Positions 26,121-35,009 are shown, numbered from the stretch's first letter. The stretch: 37,204 nt of DNA from Myroides marinus (GCF_900109075.1 NZ_FNYS01000021.1:1-37204); one strand, 5' to 3'. Notes: generated by a model not told the origin, from the letters alone. Made by a program: numbers and translations.

Positions 26121-26960
26121 ATGAATACCTATATATTAAGGAATGGAGTACATATACCTCAATTGGGGTTTGGAACTTGGAAAGCAGCAGAGGGAGAGCA
26201 AGCAGAGAGTGCTGTGTTATGTGCATTAGCTACAGGTTATCGCCATATAGATACAGCTTCATTTTATAAAAATGAGAAGAGCATTGGTAGGGCTATTGCT
26301 AAATCTGGTGTAGCGAGAGAAGATCTGTTTGTGACTACTAAGTTATGGAATGAAGATAGAGGGTATGAACAGACATTAAAGGCTTTTGAACTGTCACTGT
26401 CTAATCTTGGGTTAGAGTATTTAGATCTTTACCTTATACATTGGCCTGCTACAGCACATCAGTTTGACAATTGGAAAGAAATCAATGCTGATACCTGGCG
26501 AGCTTTAGAGTACCTGTATAAAGAAGGAAAAGTAAAGGCTATAGGTGTTAGTAATTTTTATGCACATCACTTAGAAGCTTTGTTAGAAACTGCAGAGATT
26601 AACCCTATGATTAATCAAATAGAATTTCACCCAGGCTTTACACAATCGGAAGTAGTTGATTATTGCAAACAGGAATCTATATTGATAGAAGCGTGGAGCC
26701 CTATAGGTAGAGGGAATATTCTGAACGATGAGATTTTGGTTCATATGGCGTTAAAATATGGGGTGACTGTACCCCAACTTGTATTGAAGTGGATAATTCA
26801 AAAAGGGCACTTGCCAATGCCAAAATCGGTTACTCCAGAACGCATAAAGGAGAATTTTGACATTAAAAAAATCATAATTAGTGAAGATGATGTTGTGGTA
26901 ATCGATAATTTGCCATATATTGGGGCATCGGGATTAAATCCTGATCAAGTAGACTTTTAA
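26121..26960 (+). CDS. Aldo/keto reductase
   Basis: A 279-residue NADPH-dependent aldo/keto reductase of the short (AKR5-like, 2,5-diketo-gluconate reductase-like) type. The (beta/alpha)8 barrel tetrad is visible: Asp44 (YRHIDTA), Tyr49 (SFYKNE), Lys74 (VTTKLW) and His107 (LYLIHWP). KAIGVSNF and the cofactor-binding PKSVTPERIKENFDI are also present. Physiological substrate cannot be told: sugar, aldehyde or methylglyoxal are all possible. Monocistronic, convergent with waaA through a shared hairpin. Confidence 0.94.
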   Translation: MNTYILRNGVHIPQLGFGTWKAAEGEQAESAVLCALATGYRHIDTASFYKNEKSIGRAIAKSGVAREDLFVTTKLWNEDRGYEQTLKAFELSLSNLGLEYLDLYLIHWPATAHQFDNWKEINADTWRALEYLYKEGKVKAIGVSNFYAHHLEALLETAEINPMINQIEFHPGFTQSEVVDYCKQESILIEAWSPIGRGNILNDEILVHMALKYGVTVPQLVLKWIIQKGHLPMPKSVTPERIKENFDIKKIIISEDDVVVIDNLPYIGASGLNPDQVDF

Positions 26961-26999
26961 ACCAAAAGTTCACGACTAGTATAATTATTAATTCATATA

Positions 27000-27036
27000 A
27001 AAAAGGTAAGTAACTATCATAGTTACTTACCTTTTT
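27000..27036. terminator. Two-way terminator between aldo/keto reductase and waaA
   Basis: Perfect inverted repeat of about 18 bp, core AAAAGGTAAGTAACTAT/ATAGTTACTTACCTTTT (27001-27017 with 27019-27035), centred on one base. A and T tracts on both sides let it act for both convergent genes. Confidence 0.93.
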
Positions 27037-27040
27037 ACTT

Positions 27041-28276
27041 TTATTCTATATGCTTCATTATTTTTTCTGTAGCATTCTTATTTTTGAGTATAAAATTATT
27101 GCTCGTTTTGCCTAATTCGACTCTTTTATCTTTGTTTTGTAATAAATCATCAAAGATTTGGTCTAAGTCCGATTGTGAATTTACTACTATACAACTACCT
27201 AATGTTATCAAATCCTTAGCTTCTTGGAACTTTTTATAATTTGGACCGATGATTACAGGTACTCCATAAGTAGCTGCTTCTAAGATATTGTGAATACCTG
27301 CTCCAAAACCACCTCCGATATATGCAATATCTGCATAACTGTATGCTTTAGTTAGGATAGAGTAAGCGTCTATAATATATACGGCGTATTGACTTAGGTC
27401 TTTGCCTTCGTGTTCACTGTGTAAAATAGTAGGTACTTTAAGACTCTGTAGTAGATTATCTATTTGGTCCTTTTTTATATTATGAGGAGCGAAGATAAAC
27501 TTCGTATTCTTATCTGTTATACTATTAATATAAGTAGAGAGAAGTCGTTCGTCTTCTGGCCACGAACTACCAATAACGATGGTCTTGGTAGTTTTTCCTA
27601 AAGTAAAGTCATTTAAGAATGACAAGTCATTGTTGTTTTCTAGTATCTGAGAGACTCTGTCAAATCGTGTGTCTCCAACTATTTCTACATTATTATAATG
27701 TAGAGAGTTTAGCAAGGTTTTAGATACTTCATTCTGTACAAAGAAATAAGAGAATGCCTTTAATGCTTTTCTATAAAAGCCTCCATACCATTTAAAGAAG
27801 ACTTGATCAGGTCTTAGAATACCAGATACTAGATAAGTTGGAATATTCTGATGATATAATTGGTTTAAGTAATTTGGCCAGTATTCATATTTGACAAAGA
27901 ATGCCTTTTCAGGATGACATAACTCTAAGAACTTTTTAGCATTAGAGATAGTATCCATAGGTAGATATAGTGTAGCATCTGCTATGGTATTGTTTTTCTT
28001 TACTTCATAACCTGAAGGAGAGAAGAAAGTCAATACAATCTTATGTGTTGGGAATTTCTTTTTTAATTGTTCCATTACAGGAAGCCCTTGTTCAAACTCA
28101 CCTAATGAAGCTACGTGTATCCAAAATACTTTATCACTTGGAGAAATATTGTCTTTTAGTATTTGAAAAGACTGTTTTCTCCCTGCAACGAATAAGCCTA
28201 ACTTTTTGTTGAACAGTGCGATAATTTTTATAAAAAGGATAGAAATGTAGGTCAGTAGATTATATAGAATAAACAT
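27041..28276 (-). CDS. waaA: Kdo transferase (lipid A core)
   Basis: A 411-residue 3-deoxy-D-manno-octulosonic acid transferase. It moves Kdo from CMP-Kdo to lipid IVA at the cytoplasmic face of the inner membrane. One N-terminal membrane anchor (about 2-22) is followed by a GT-B fold (GT30). The catalytic Glu60 lies in WIHVASLGEFEQG, the same number as in E. coli. LTFFSPSGYEV, LPMDT, VKYEYWPN, the VIGSSWPEDE segment and the C-terminal YIGGGFGAGIHNILEAATYGVP donor-binding region complete the enzyme. It is divergent from the DegT-type aminotransferase gene, another envelope-sugar gene, with 170 bases between starts. Confidence 0.97.
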   Translation of the reverse strand: MFILYNLLTYISILFIKIIALFNKKLGLFVAGRKQSFQILKDNISPSDKVFWIHVASLGEFEQGLPVMEQLKKKFPTHKIVLTFFSPSGYEVKKNNTIADATLYLPMDTISNAKKFLELCHPEKAFFVKYEYWPNYLNQLYHQNIPTYLVSGILRPDQVFFKWYGGFYRKALKAFSYFFVQNEVSKTLLNSLHYNNVEIVGDTRFDRVSQILENNNDLSFLNDFTLGKTTKTIVIGSSWPEDERLLSTYINSITDKNTKFIFAPHNIKKDQIDNLLQSLKVPTILHSEHEGKDLSQYAVYIIDAYSILTKAYSYADIAYIGGGFGAGIHNILEAATYGVPVIIGPNYKKFQEAKDLITLGSCIVVNSQSDLDQIFDDLLQNKDKRVELGKTSNNFILKNKNATEKIMKHIE

Positions 28277-28345
28277 AGGTAAATCTTTATTGAGCGAAAT
28301 TACGTTTCTTTTGATAAAGTTTGAGCTTTGGCATAAAGAATTTAT

Positions 28346-28353
28346 TATTTTTG
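28346..28353 (+). promoter_or_regulatory. Promoter -7 box of the DegT-type gene
   Basis: TATTTTTG matches TAnnTTTG, with TTG at 28321-28323, 22 bases upstream. It predicts a leader of about 90 bases before the ATG at 28447. Confidence 0.65.
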
Positions 28354-28446
28354 TAGTGATAACTAATATCGAAATAAAATGCTATTTGTATGTGCAACTA
28401 GTTGGTTACTATATAAGTAGTAGAAAAGATATAAAAGACAATTAGA

Positions 28447-29577
28447 ATGAAAAAAATTCAAATGGTTGACTTGAAAGGTCAATATGAAGGAATTAAAGAG
28501 GAAGTGAATCAATCGATTCAAGAAATATTAGAATCTTCTGCTTTTATCAATGGACCACAAGTACATACATTTCAAGCGAATTTAGAAAAGTATTTAGGTG
28601 TAAAACACGTTATCCCATGTGCTAACGGTACTGATGCTCTTCAAATCGCTATGATGGGATTAGGTTTAAAACCTGGAGACGAAGTGATCACTGCTGATTT
28701 TACTTTTGCTGCTACAGTTGAAGTAATCGCGTTATTACAATTAACTCCTGTATTAGTTGACGTTTGTCCAGAGTCTTTCAATATCTCTATCGAAGCAATC
28801 GAAAAAGCTATTACTCCTAAAACTAAAGCTATTGTACCAGTTCACTTATTTGGCCAAGCAGCCGATATGGATGCTATCATGAAGTTAGCTGAGAAACACA
28901 ATTTATATGTAATTGAAGATAATGCACAAGGTATCGGAGCTGACTATACTTACCCTGATGGAAAAGTAGTTAAAACTGGAGCTATCGGACATGTAGCAGC
29001 TACTTCATTCTTCCCATCTAAAAACTTAGGTTGTTACGGTGATGGAGGAGCTATCTTCACTAATGATGATGCTTTAGCACATACATTAAGAGGTATCGTT
29101 AATCACGGTATGTATGAGCGTTACCACCATGATGTGGTTGGAGTAAACTCTCGTTTGGATAGTATTCAAGCTGCTGTGTTAAACGCTAAGTTACCTAACT
29201 TAGATGCTTATAACGTAGCTAGACGTACTGCTGCTCAGAAATATTCAGCTGCATTAGCTAATCACGCTAATATCGTTACTCCTAAAGTAGATGGTAATGA
29301 GAACAGTCATGTATTCCACCAATATACACTTCGTATTGTGAATGCTGATCGTGATGGATTATTAGCACACTTACAAGGTAAAGGTATTCCATGTGCAATC
29401 TATTACCCAATCCCATTACACAATCAAAAAGCTTACTTAGATCCTCGTTATAATGAGGCTGATTTCCCAGTAACTAATCAATTGGTAAAAGAAGTTCTTT
29501 CTTTACCAATGCACACAGAGTTAGATGATGAACAAATCAAAGTAATCACTGATGAGATTAAAGCTTTCTTAGGATAA
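28447..29577 (+). CDS. DegT/DnrJ/EryC1 family sugar aminotransferase
   Basis: A 376-residue PLP-dependent aminotransferase of the DegT/StrS family, which puts an amino group on keto-sugar nucleotides for envelope polysaccharides. It starts QMVDLKGQYEGIKEEV. CANGTDALQIAM holds the PLP phosphate; Asp158 in VIEDNAQGIG contacts the pyridine N; Lys192 in SFFPSKNLGCYGDGGA forms the Schiff base. The NSRLDSIQAAVL segment and the C-terminal PCAIYYPIPLHNQ complete it. It resembles WbpE-type UDP-2-acetamido-3-oxo-glucuronate aminotransferases, but the substrate is inference. Codon choice looks more selective than in its neighbours, suggesting high expression. Monocistronic, with a strong hairpin at the end. 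Confidence 0.95.
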   Translation: MKKIQMVDLKGQYEGIKEEVNQSIQEILESSAFINGPQVHTFQANLEKYLGVKHVIPCANGTDALQIAMMGLGLKPGDEVITADFTFAATVEVIALLQLTPVLVDVCPESFNISIEAIEKAITPKTKAIVPVHLFGQAADMDAIMKLAEKHNLYVIEDNAQGIGADYTYPDGKVVKTGAIGHVAATSFFPSKNLGCYGDGGAIFTNDDALAHTLRGIVNHGMYERYHHDVVGVNSRLDSIQAAVLNAKLPNLDAYNVARRTAAQKYSAALANHANIVTPKVDGNENSHVFHQYTLRIVNADRDGLLAHLQGKGIPCAIYYPIPLHNQKAYLDPRYNEADFPVTNQLVKEVLSLPMHTELDDEQIKVITDEIKAFLG

Positions 29578-29597
29578 TCACTAAGAATATCAATATG

Positions 29598-29628
29598 AAA
29601 AAAGCAGACCATATCGGTCTGCTTTTTT
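29598..29628. terminator. Two-way terminator between DegT-type gene and transporter
   Basis: Perfect 13-bp stem AAAAAAGCAGACC/GGTCTGCTTTTTT (29598-29610 with 29616-29628), loop ATATC. T-runs on both strands. Confidence 0.94.
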
Positions 29629-29646
29629 ATTTATAGCGGGTTATGT

Positions 29647-30876
29647 TTATTCTCTTGTTCGTGATACAATGATTAATGATATCAAGGCGCAGCTTAATAG
29701 TGATATAGCTACGACGTTCATAGAGCCATCATTTAGACTATTAAGTAAGATAGATGTCATAAACGTAAAGGCTAGCTGAGAAGCGCCAAAAAGAGCTGAG
29801 GCAATACCTGACTCTGCTTTAAATGGAGATAATGCTAGGGTAGTTGTTGTTGGGAATAATAATCCTAGTGGCATCACAAAAAAGAATAAGGGAACTAACT
29901 GAATGTAGATGTTTAGATCTAGTTCTATAAATAACCATAATAGTGCTGCTGCTATTATCTGTGTAGCAGTTCCTAGTTTGATAATATTCTTAGGAGCTAA
30001 TCTTTTTCTCAAAATAGAAGACGTTAAGAAAGAACCTAACATCAAACCACAAGAGTTAATCATAAAAACAAAGCTAAAATGTGTACTTGATAATCCTCCA
30101 GCTTCCATTACTAATACAGGTGAGTTAGAGATATAGAGCATTAGACAACTAAAAGCGATACTTCCTATTACTGTATAAGTGATAAATATTTTGTTCTTAA
30201 ACAGGTTAATGTAATTACTAAGTATTCCTGATACATTTAAACTAGTTAGTCTATTGTTATAATCTTCTTTTAAGAAGAAAACGGTCATACATATGCTCAA
30301 TGTAGCAAATAATGCCATAGCTGTAAATACTTGTGGCCAATCAAAATACTTTAATATTACGTTACCTAAGATAGGAGCGATGATAGGGGCTATACCTCCT
30401 ATAACTGCTAGTATACTAAAAATTTTCAGTGTCTGATCTTTGTCAAAACGTTTATTAACGATGGCTCTAGCAATCACGACACCACCACTACTTCCAAAAG
30501 CTTGTAAGAATCTAAACATCCACATCATTTTGATATCCTGAACGAACATAACTGCCAAGGAAGAAAGTATAAAGATAGATAGACAGATCACAATAGGTTT
30601 CTTACTTCCATATTTGTCAGATATAGGTCCCCAAAATAGTTGACCGATCGCTAGTCCGCCTAAAAAGGTAGATAGGGATATCTGTACTTGATTAATTTCT
30701 GTGTTTAGGTCTTTTGCTATTTTCGGAAAAGCAGGTAGGTACATATCTATTGCTAATGGGCCTAGAGCTGTAAGACTTATTAAAGTGAATATAAGTATCC
30801 ACTCTTGATAGGTTAATTTCTCCAATAGTGTAAGTTTAAAAAAAATCCTTGGAAGCGTACAACCAAGGATTTTCAT
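29647..30876 (-). CDS. Bcr/CflA-type MFS drug efflux transporter
   Basis: A 409-residue, 12-helix major-facilitator transporter. It shows the Bcr/CflA signatures: LGPLAIDMYLPAFPKIAKDL in helix 1, the motif A loop GPISDKYGSKKPI, and RFLQAFGSSGGVVIARAIV in helix 4. Members expel drugs such as bicyclomycin or chloramphenicol, or small metabolites and sulphonamides; the substrate is unknown here. The start is uncertain. The first ATG (30874-30876) lies directly on a terminator hairpin (30838-30873) that very probably ends fabD transcription, and the first 17 residues are not family-like. A TTG at 30823-30825 would give MEKLTYQEWILIF, closer to usual Bcr starts. Confidence 0.92.
   Translation of the reverse strand: MKILGCTLPRIFFKLTLLEKLTYQEWILIFTLISLTALGPLAIDMYLPAFPKIAKDLNTEINQVQISLSTFLGGLAIGQLFWGPISDKYGSKKPIVICLSIFILSSLAVMFVQDIKMMWMFRFLQAFGSSGGVVIARAIVNKRFDKDQTLKIFSILAVIGGIAPIIAPILGNVILKYFDWPQVFTAMALFATLSICMTVFFLKEDYNNRLTSLNVSGILSNYINLFKNKIFITYTVIGSIAFSCLMLYISNSPVLVMEAGGLSSTHFSFVFMINSCGLMLGSFLTSSILRKRLAPKNIIKLGTATQIIAAALLWLFIELDLNIYIQLVPLFFFVMPLGLLFPTTTTLALSPFKAESGIASALFGASQLAFTFMTSILLNSLNDGSMNVVAISLLSCALISLIIVSRTRE
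30838..30873 (-). terminator. Terminator of fabD
   Basis: Minus-strand stem AAAATCCTTGG/CCAAGGATTTT (30842-30852 with 30863-30873), ten-base loop, then eight Ts. It lies 37 bases after the fabD stop and overlaps the first codons of the transporter frame. Confidence 0.88.
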
Positions 30877-30909
30877 AATTATATAATTGTTGTAAGTTTT
30901 ACCAATTAA

Positions 30910-31782
30910 TTAAGCTGAATGAGTTTCAGCATCTTTATTGATTTTTTTGATTAGTCCTACTAATACTTTTCCTGGACCTACTTCTGTAAATAATGAAGCA
31001 CCATCAGCAATCATTTGTTCTACAGACTGTGTCCATTTTACAGGAGCAGTTAATTGTAGGATAAGGTTTTTCTTGATTTCGTTAGCATCGCTCACTGCAT
31101 TAGCAGTTACGTTTTGGTATACTGGGCAAGAAGGTGTATTAAAAGTAGTTGCTTCAATAGCAGCTGCTAATTCTTCACGAGCAGGTTCCATCATAGGAGA
31201 GTGGAATGCACCACCTACAGGAAGTAATAAAGCTCTCTTAGCTCCAGCTTCTTTTAAAGCCTCACATGCTTTCTCTACCGCTGTAGTTTCTCCAGAGATT
31301 ACTAATTGTCCAGGGCAGTTATAGTTAGCTGCCACTACTACACCATCGATAGTAGCACATACTTGTTCTACAACGTTATCTTCTAATCCTAGAACAGCAG
31401 CCATAGTAGAAGGAGTTATTTCACAAGCTTTTTGCATTGCCATAGCTCTTTGAGAAACTAATTTAAGCGCATCTTCAAAAGCTAAAGTACCATTAGCAAC
31501 TAAAGCAGAGAATTCACCTAATGAGTGTCCTGCTACCATTTCTGGTTTAAAGTCTTCTAATGTTTTAGCTAAAATAACTGAGTGTAGGAACACTGCTGGT
31601 TGAGTTACTTTAGTTTCTTTTAGTTCTTCAGCAGTCCCTTCGAACATAATATCTGTAATTCTGAAACCAAGGATTTCATTTGCTTTTTCGAACATCTCTT
31701 TAGCTACTGCTGAGTTTTCGTATAAGTCTTTTCCCATTCCTGTGAATTGAGCTCCTTGACCTGGAAATACGTATGCTTTCAT
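30910..31782 (-). CDS. fabD: Malonyl-CoA:ACP transacylase
   Basis: Start placed at the internal ATG 31780-31782 (290 residues) because the family begins MKAYVFPGQGAQFTGMG; the upstream extension to 31866 encodes unrelated residues and overlaps the promoter. FabD moves malonyl from CoA to acyl carrier protein for fatty-acid elongation. The nucleophile is Ser87 in VAGHSLGEFSAL; the catalytic His lies in GGAFHSPMM; QPAVFLHSV and NYNCPGQLVISG also fit. A PxGxG-type end (EVGPGKVLVGL) closes the fold. It lies alone rather than in a fab cluster, between ppiD-like and transporter genes, with its own promoter and terminator. Confidence 0.97.
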   Translation of the reverse strand: MKAYVFPGQGAQFTGMGKDLYENSAVAKEMFEKANEILGFRITDIMFEGTAEELKETKVTQPAVFLHSVILAKTLEDFKPEMVAGHSLGEFSALVANGTLAFEDALKLVSQRAMAMQKACEITPSTMAAVLGLEDNVVEQVCATIDGVVVAANYNCPGQLVISGETTAVEKACEALKEAGAKRALLLPVGGAFHSPMMEPAREELAAAIEATTFNTPSCPVYQNVTANAVSDANEIKKNLILQLTAPVKWTQSVEQMIADGASLFTEVGPGKVLVGLIKKINKDAETHSA

Positions 31783-31807
31783 AAGTTTAGTTTTAAATTT
31801 GTAATGG

Positions 31808-31815
31808 CAAAAATA
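31808..31815 (-). promoter_or_regulatory. fabD promoter -7 box
   Basis: Minus-strand TATTTTTG (TAnnTTTG), 25 bases before the ATG at 31782. It sits inside the longer open frame and so supports the shorter fabD start. Confidence 0.72.
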
Positions 31816-31846
31816 AGGTATTTTTATTAGTAAACCATAGGGGTAC

Positions 31847-31878
31847 AAAAAAAGCCATCTGAACATCAGATGGCTTTT
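31847..31878 (-). terminator. Terminator of the ppiD-like gene
   Basis: Perfect 13-bp stem AAAAGCCATCTGA/TCAGATGGCTTTT (31850-31862 with 31866-31878), loop ACA, then a T-run on the minus strand (A-run 31847-31853). Confidence 0.92.
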
Positions 31879-31897
31879 GATTTATAGTTTTAAAGTC

Positions 31898-34000
31898 TTA
31901 TTGTAAAACTCCGATACGATTATCTTTAATCTTAGCGTTGTCTTTTAAAACTTTTAGTATTTGCATTTGTGCCATACCTCTAACCGTATTTTCTACTTTA
32001 GATTTATAGCTATTGTAGTTTGGTAACTCAGGAGCTTTTGCTACATTTTTAGTTTGTACCATATATACACCTTGTAAACCATCGATTAGTTTAGAATCTT
32101 TATTTACAGCTGTAGCAAATGCAGTACCTACTACTAATGGTTCATTACCAATATTAGTGATAAGTGGAGCAGCTGTAGTTACATCAGACATTGTAGAGAT
32201 AGAAGCTTTAGAGCTATTAGAAACTTCTTGGATAGTAGCACCAGCCATTTTCTTTCTAATAATTACTGCTTTTTTCTCATTCATTAAGATAGGCTCAATG
32301 ATAGATTTTACTTCTGCAACAGGAGCTAAACCGCTATCATTTTTACTAGTAACTTTAACGATGATATGTCCGTCAGCACTGTCAAATCTTTTAATAGCAC
32401 TGTCTTTAGTCTCTTTATTAAATGCCCAAGAAATAATACTTCTTTGGTTACCAATACCAGGTAGGAACTCTTCGAATGGACGAATAGTTACATCTTTTTG
32501 AGTAGTAAATCCTAAACCTTCAGCAGTAGCAACAAAATCTTTAGCTGTAGCAGCATTTTGTTCTAATTGACCAGCTTTAGTGAATAATTCATCAGCAGTT
32601 ACATCAGAAACTTCTATTTTACGAGCTACAGTTGCTAATTTAGCACCTTCTTTTTTATCATTTACTTGAATAATGTGGTATCCAAAGTCAGTTTCAACTA
32701 ATCCAATTGTTCCAACAGCATTGTTAAAAATAAATTTATCAAAAGAAGGAACCATTTGTCCTCTTGGGATATCTTCATATTTACCACCATTGTTTTTAGA
32801 ACCTGGATCCTCAGAAGTCATCATTGCTTCAGCAGCAAATGAAGAAGGATTAGCTTTTACTTTAGCTAAGATTTCCTCAGCTACAACTTTAGCTTCTTCT
32901 TTAGTTCTAGTCGCTCCAGGTGCTTGAGACCCTGCAAATCCAATAAGGATGTGTGAAGCATCAACTCTTTGTCCTGCTTTTTTATCTAACATTCTAGAGA
33001 TACAGTAGTAATCTCCCATAATGTATGGACCAAAAGTTTGACCAGGTTGCAAGTTGAATAATTCTTCTTGATATTCTAAAGGAAGATCTTTCTTCGCATA
33101 GTATAAACTATCAAATTTGATATCAGAGTTTGTATTTACAAACGTTTCGATATCTTTTACTGTTTTAAATCCAGGAATAGTATCATTCTTTTTAGTAGAA
33201 GCATTATACTGTACACTTGGTTTTAAGTATCCTTCAATAGTTTCTTTTACAGTTTCTTTATCAGAAGCTGAAGGTTGGCTAGGAAGGAAAGCATATTGTA
33301 ATTCACGCGTAGGTTCAGATTTAAATCTGTTAGCGTGTTTTTTCATGAAGTCAACTATCTCGTCATTAGATACAGCAGCTTCAGTATTGTTTACTGTAGA
33401 ATAAGGAACTGTAACATAGTCAAATGAAACTTTGTTGTTCTCATTTGCATAAGCAGCTTTAGCTTCGATAGCAGTTGTATAGATACCACCTTGAACTAAT
33501 GAGAAATACATTTGTTCTAAACCTGCTTTTTCTAATTCTTTTTCATAAGCTAACCATTGATTCCATTGCTCTTGTCCTGCACTTTTCATCATTGCAACAA
33601 ATTGGTTGAATTTGTTGATGTCAAATTGCCCAACAGCATTTTGAAATTCTGGATTGTTAGCAAATGTAGGATTGTTTCTTACAACGTTAACTAATTGATC
33701 TTTACCAATTCTTAAACCTAATTTAGCAAATTCATTAGTAAGTAAAATACTGTTTACTTCGCTGTTCCAAACTGTAACTCCCGCTTGAGTATTACTCATT
33801 TGACCTTGTTTTTCGGCCTGAGCTACTTTATGTAGGAATTCTTGGGTATTAATTTCTTCACCATCTACACTACCAATGTTTCTAGATAGTCCACCTCCCG
33901 TGCTTCTTACTACGTCGCCAATAACGAATGCTAATAAAGCAATACCAATTACGGCAATTAACAGAGCGGATTTTTGTCTAATTTTTGATAAAACTGCCAT
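31898..34000 (-). CDS. PpiD-like peptidyl-prolyl isomerase
   Basis: A 700-residue periplasmic foldase anchored by one N-terminal helix (about 12-30, ALLIAVIGIALLAFVIGDVV). A SurA/PpiD-type chaperone region follows (about 35-340, with the family's FANNPEFQNAVGQFDINKFNQF segment). A parvulin-type PPIC domain (about 345-460) shows VDASHILIGF, EDPGSKNNGGKYEDIPRGQM and FGYHIIQVNDKK. The C-terminal half (about 460-700) is a second SurA-like chaperone region. Such proteins fold outer-membrane and secreted proteins emerging from Sec. The length is usual for Bacteroidota. It is monocistronic, lies just downstream of the coaX-lptC operon, and has a one-mismatch promoter (complement of 34034-34041). Confidence 0.94.
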   Translation of the reverse strand: MAVLSKIRQKSALLIAVIGIALLAFVIGDVVRSTGGGLSRNIGSVDGEEINTQEFLHKVAQAEKQGQMSNTQAGVTVWNSEVNSILLTNEFAKLGLRIGKDQLVNVVRNNPTFANNPEFQNAVGQFDINKFNQFVAMMKSAGQEQWNQWLAYEKELEKAGLEQMYFSLVQGGIYTTAIEAKAAYANENNKVSFDYVTVPYSTVNNTEAAVSNDEIVDFMKKHANRFKSEPTRELQYAFLPSQPSASDKETVKETIEGYLKPSVQYNASTKKNDTIPGFKTVKDIETFVNTNSDIKFDSLYYAKKDLPLEYQEELFNLQPGQTFGPYIMGDYYCISRMLDKKAGQRVDASHILIGFAGSQAPGATRTKEEAKVVAEEILAKVKANPSSFAAEAMMTSEDPGSKNNGGKYEDIPRGQMVPSFDKFIFNNAVGTIGLVETDFGYHIIQVNDKKEGAKLATVARKIEVSDVTADELFTKAGQLEQNAATAKDFVATAEGLGFTTQKDVTIRPFEEFLPGIGNQRSIISWAFNKETKDSAIKRFDSADGHIIVKVTSKNDSGLAPVAEVKSIIEPILMNEKKAVIIRKKMAGATIQEVSNSSKASISTMSDVTTAAPLITNIGNEPLVVGTAFATAVNKDSKLIDGLQGVYMVQTKNVAKAPELPNYNSYKSKVENTVRGMAQMQILKVLKDNAKIKDNRIGVLQ

Positions 34001-34189
34001 GCTTTTTTATTATGTGTAATTTTTTTCAGTGAGCGAAAATACAATTATCTATTTAATAATAAAAGCGGTAGTGCTATTATTTTAGTAGTTTTATTAAGTT
34101 TTTGTTTAGATTTCAGAATTATTTTTTTACTTTTTTATAATTCCAGTTGGAATTCAGTATTTAAGATGGAAGAGAGTGAGTATTTATTC

Positions 34190-34227
34190 AAAAAAATAAA
34201 GGGTATAATCATCAGATTACACCCTTT
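34190..34227 (-). terminator. Terminator of the coaX-lptC operon
   Basis: Stem AAAGGGTaTAATC/GATTAcACCCTTT with one mismatch (34198-34210 with 34215-34227), loop ATCA, followed by a T-rich tail on the minus strand. It lies three bases after the stop of the last gene. Confidence 0.85.
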
Positions 34228-34230
34228 ATT

Positions 34231-34428
34231 TTATTTCTTTCCTTGGTAATGATTCTCCATGCGTTTTGCATATTTTCTTCTAAAGAAGAACATAAAAATA
34301 GCAAAAGCACTTGCCCCAAGACTTAACCATATATCATAGTTACTAGCGATTAACTTTGTTATAATATCATAGATAAACAAAGCTGCTATGAATAAGTAGA
34401 AATATGGTATTATGTGAAGTGGTTTCAT
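34231..34428 (-). CDS. Small two-helix membrane protein after lptC
   Basis: A 65-residue protein with two membrane helices (about 8-27 and 33-49) and a strongly basic tail (RRKYAKRMENHYQGKK), which predicts N-in/C-in topology. I do not recognise a family. Its ATG follows the lptC stop with no gap (TAAATG), so the two are translationally linked, and a terminator follows. Context suggests a role beside LPS transport or the envelope, but this is only inference. Confidence 0.75.
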   Translation of the reverse strand: MKPLHIIPYFYLFIAALFIYDIITKLIASNYDIWLSLGASAFAIFMFFFRRKYAKRMENHYQGKK

Positions 34429-34986
34429 TTATTTATCTTTTTTTAAGCTTTCAGCGTAGCTATTAGTAGCTTTTACTTTAGTCATTTTACTATCGAAATC
34501 AACACCAACACCTCTAGTGAAGTTCATACTGTCTGTAGAAGCAAGGTACTTACCTTCTGTAAAAAACCATTCATTCTTTTGGTCGTAGTAAAGCTGATCA
34601 GAATTTAATTTCTTACCATCATGTGTTGTTATGACAACATTTCCTTGTAAATCGATTAAATCAGTTTTTGTATATCTGATTGCATAATCAGCAACTACAG
34701 TGTTTTTCTTATTTTCTTTGTCAAAAATAGTTAAATGTATTCCTTTAGGAAATTCTGTAAAAGGGTATTTTACATTACTATAGTCAAGCATTTTTGGGCT
34801 GACAAGTATTGCTTTTACTTTTCCAGAGTCTATATATTGTCCTCTCATATTTTCAACTTCACTAGCAGGAAAGAACTTTGATTTATTAAAATTCTGTATT
34901 TCCTTAAATTTGCTCTCACAAGAGAACAGTGTAGTTGTTACAATGATAGTTAAGAATACACCTAAAAGTTTAGAGATCAATTTCAT
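34429..34986 (-). CDS. lptC: LPS export protein LptC
   Basis: Start taken at the Met that opens the signal (34984-34986; 185 residues); the frame extends six codons further up. Bacteroidota LptC proteins are lipoproteins: signal MKLISKLLGVFLTIIVTTTLFSC, with the lipobox ending at Cys23. The body is a beta-jellyroll (ArHel-like) domain with YAIRYTKTDLIDLQGNVVI, TTHDGKKLNSDQLYYD and NEWFFTEGKYLASTDS, the repeated strand pairs of LptA/LptC. LptC passes LPS from LptBFG to LptA across the periplasm. It lies 23 bases after the outer-membrane barrel gene and directly before a small membrane protein. LptA and LptBFG are not in the window. Confidence 0.93.
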   Translation of the reverse strand: MKLISKLLGVFLTIIVTTTLFSCESKFKEIQNFNKSKFFPASEVENMRGQYIDSGKVKAILVSPKMLDYSNVKYPFTEFPKGIHLTIFDKENKKNTVVADYAIRYTKTDLIDLQGNVVITTHDGKKLNSDQLYYDQKNEWFFTEGKYLASTDSMNFTRGVGVDFDSKMTKVKATNSYAESLKKDK

Positions 34987-35009
34987 TGTATTAGTTATAT
35001 GCAATTGGA

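Noticed and set aside
30938..31324. A 128-codon open frame opposite fabD
   Set aside because: Complete overlap with a clearly conserved fabD on the other strand; no recognisable protein.
31783..31866. Upstream extension of the fabD frame
   Set aside because: Contains the fabD promoter box and encodes residues unlike any FabD start.
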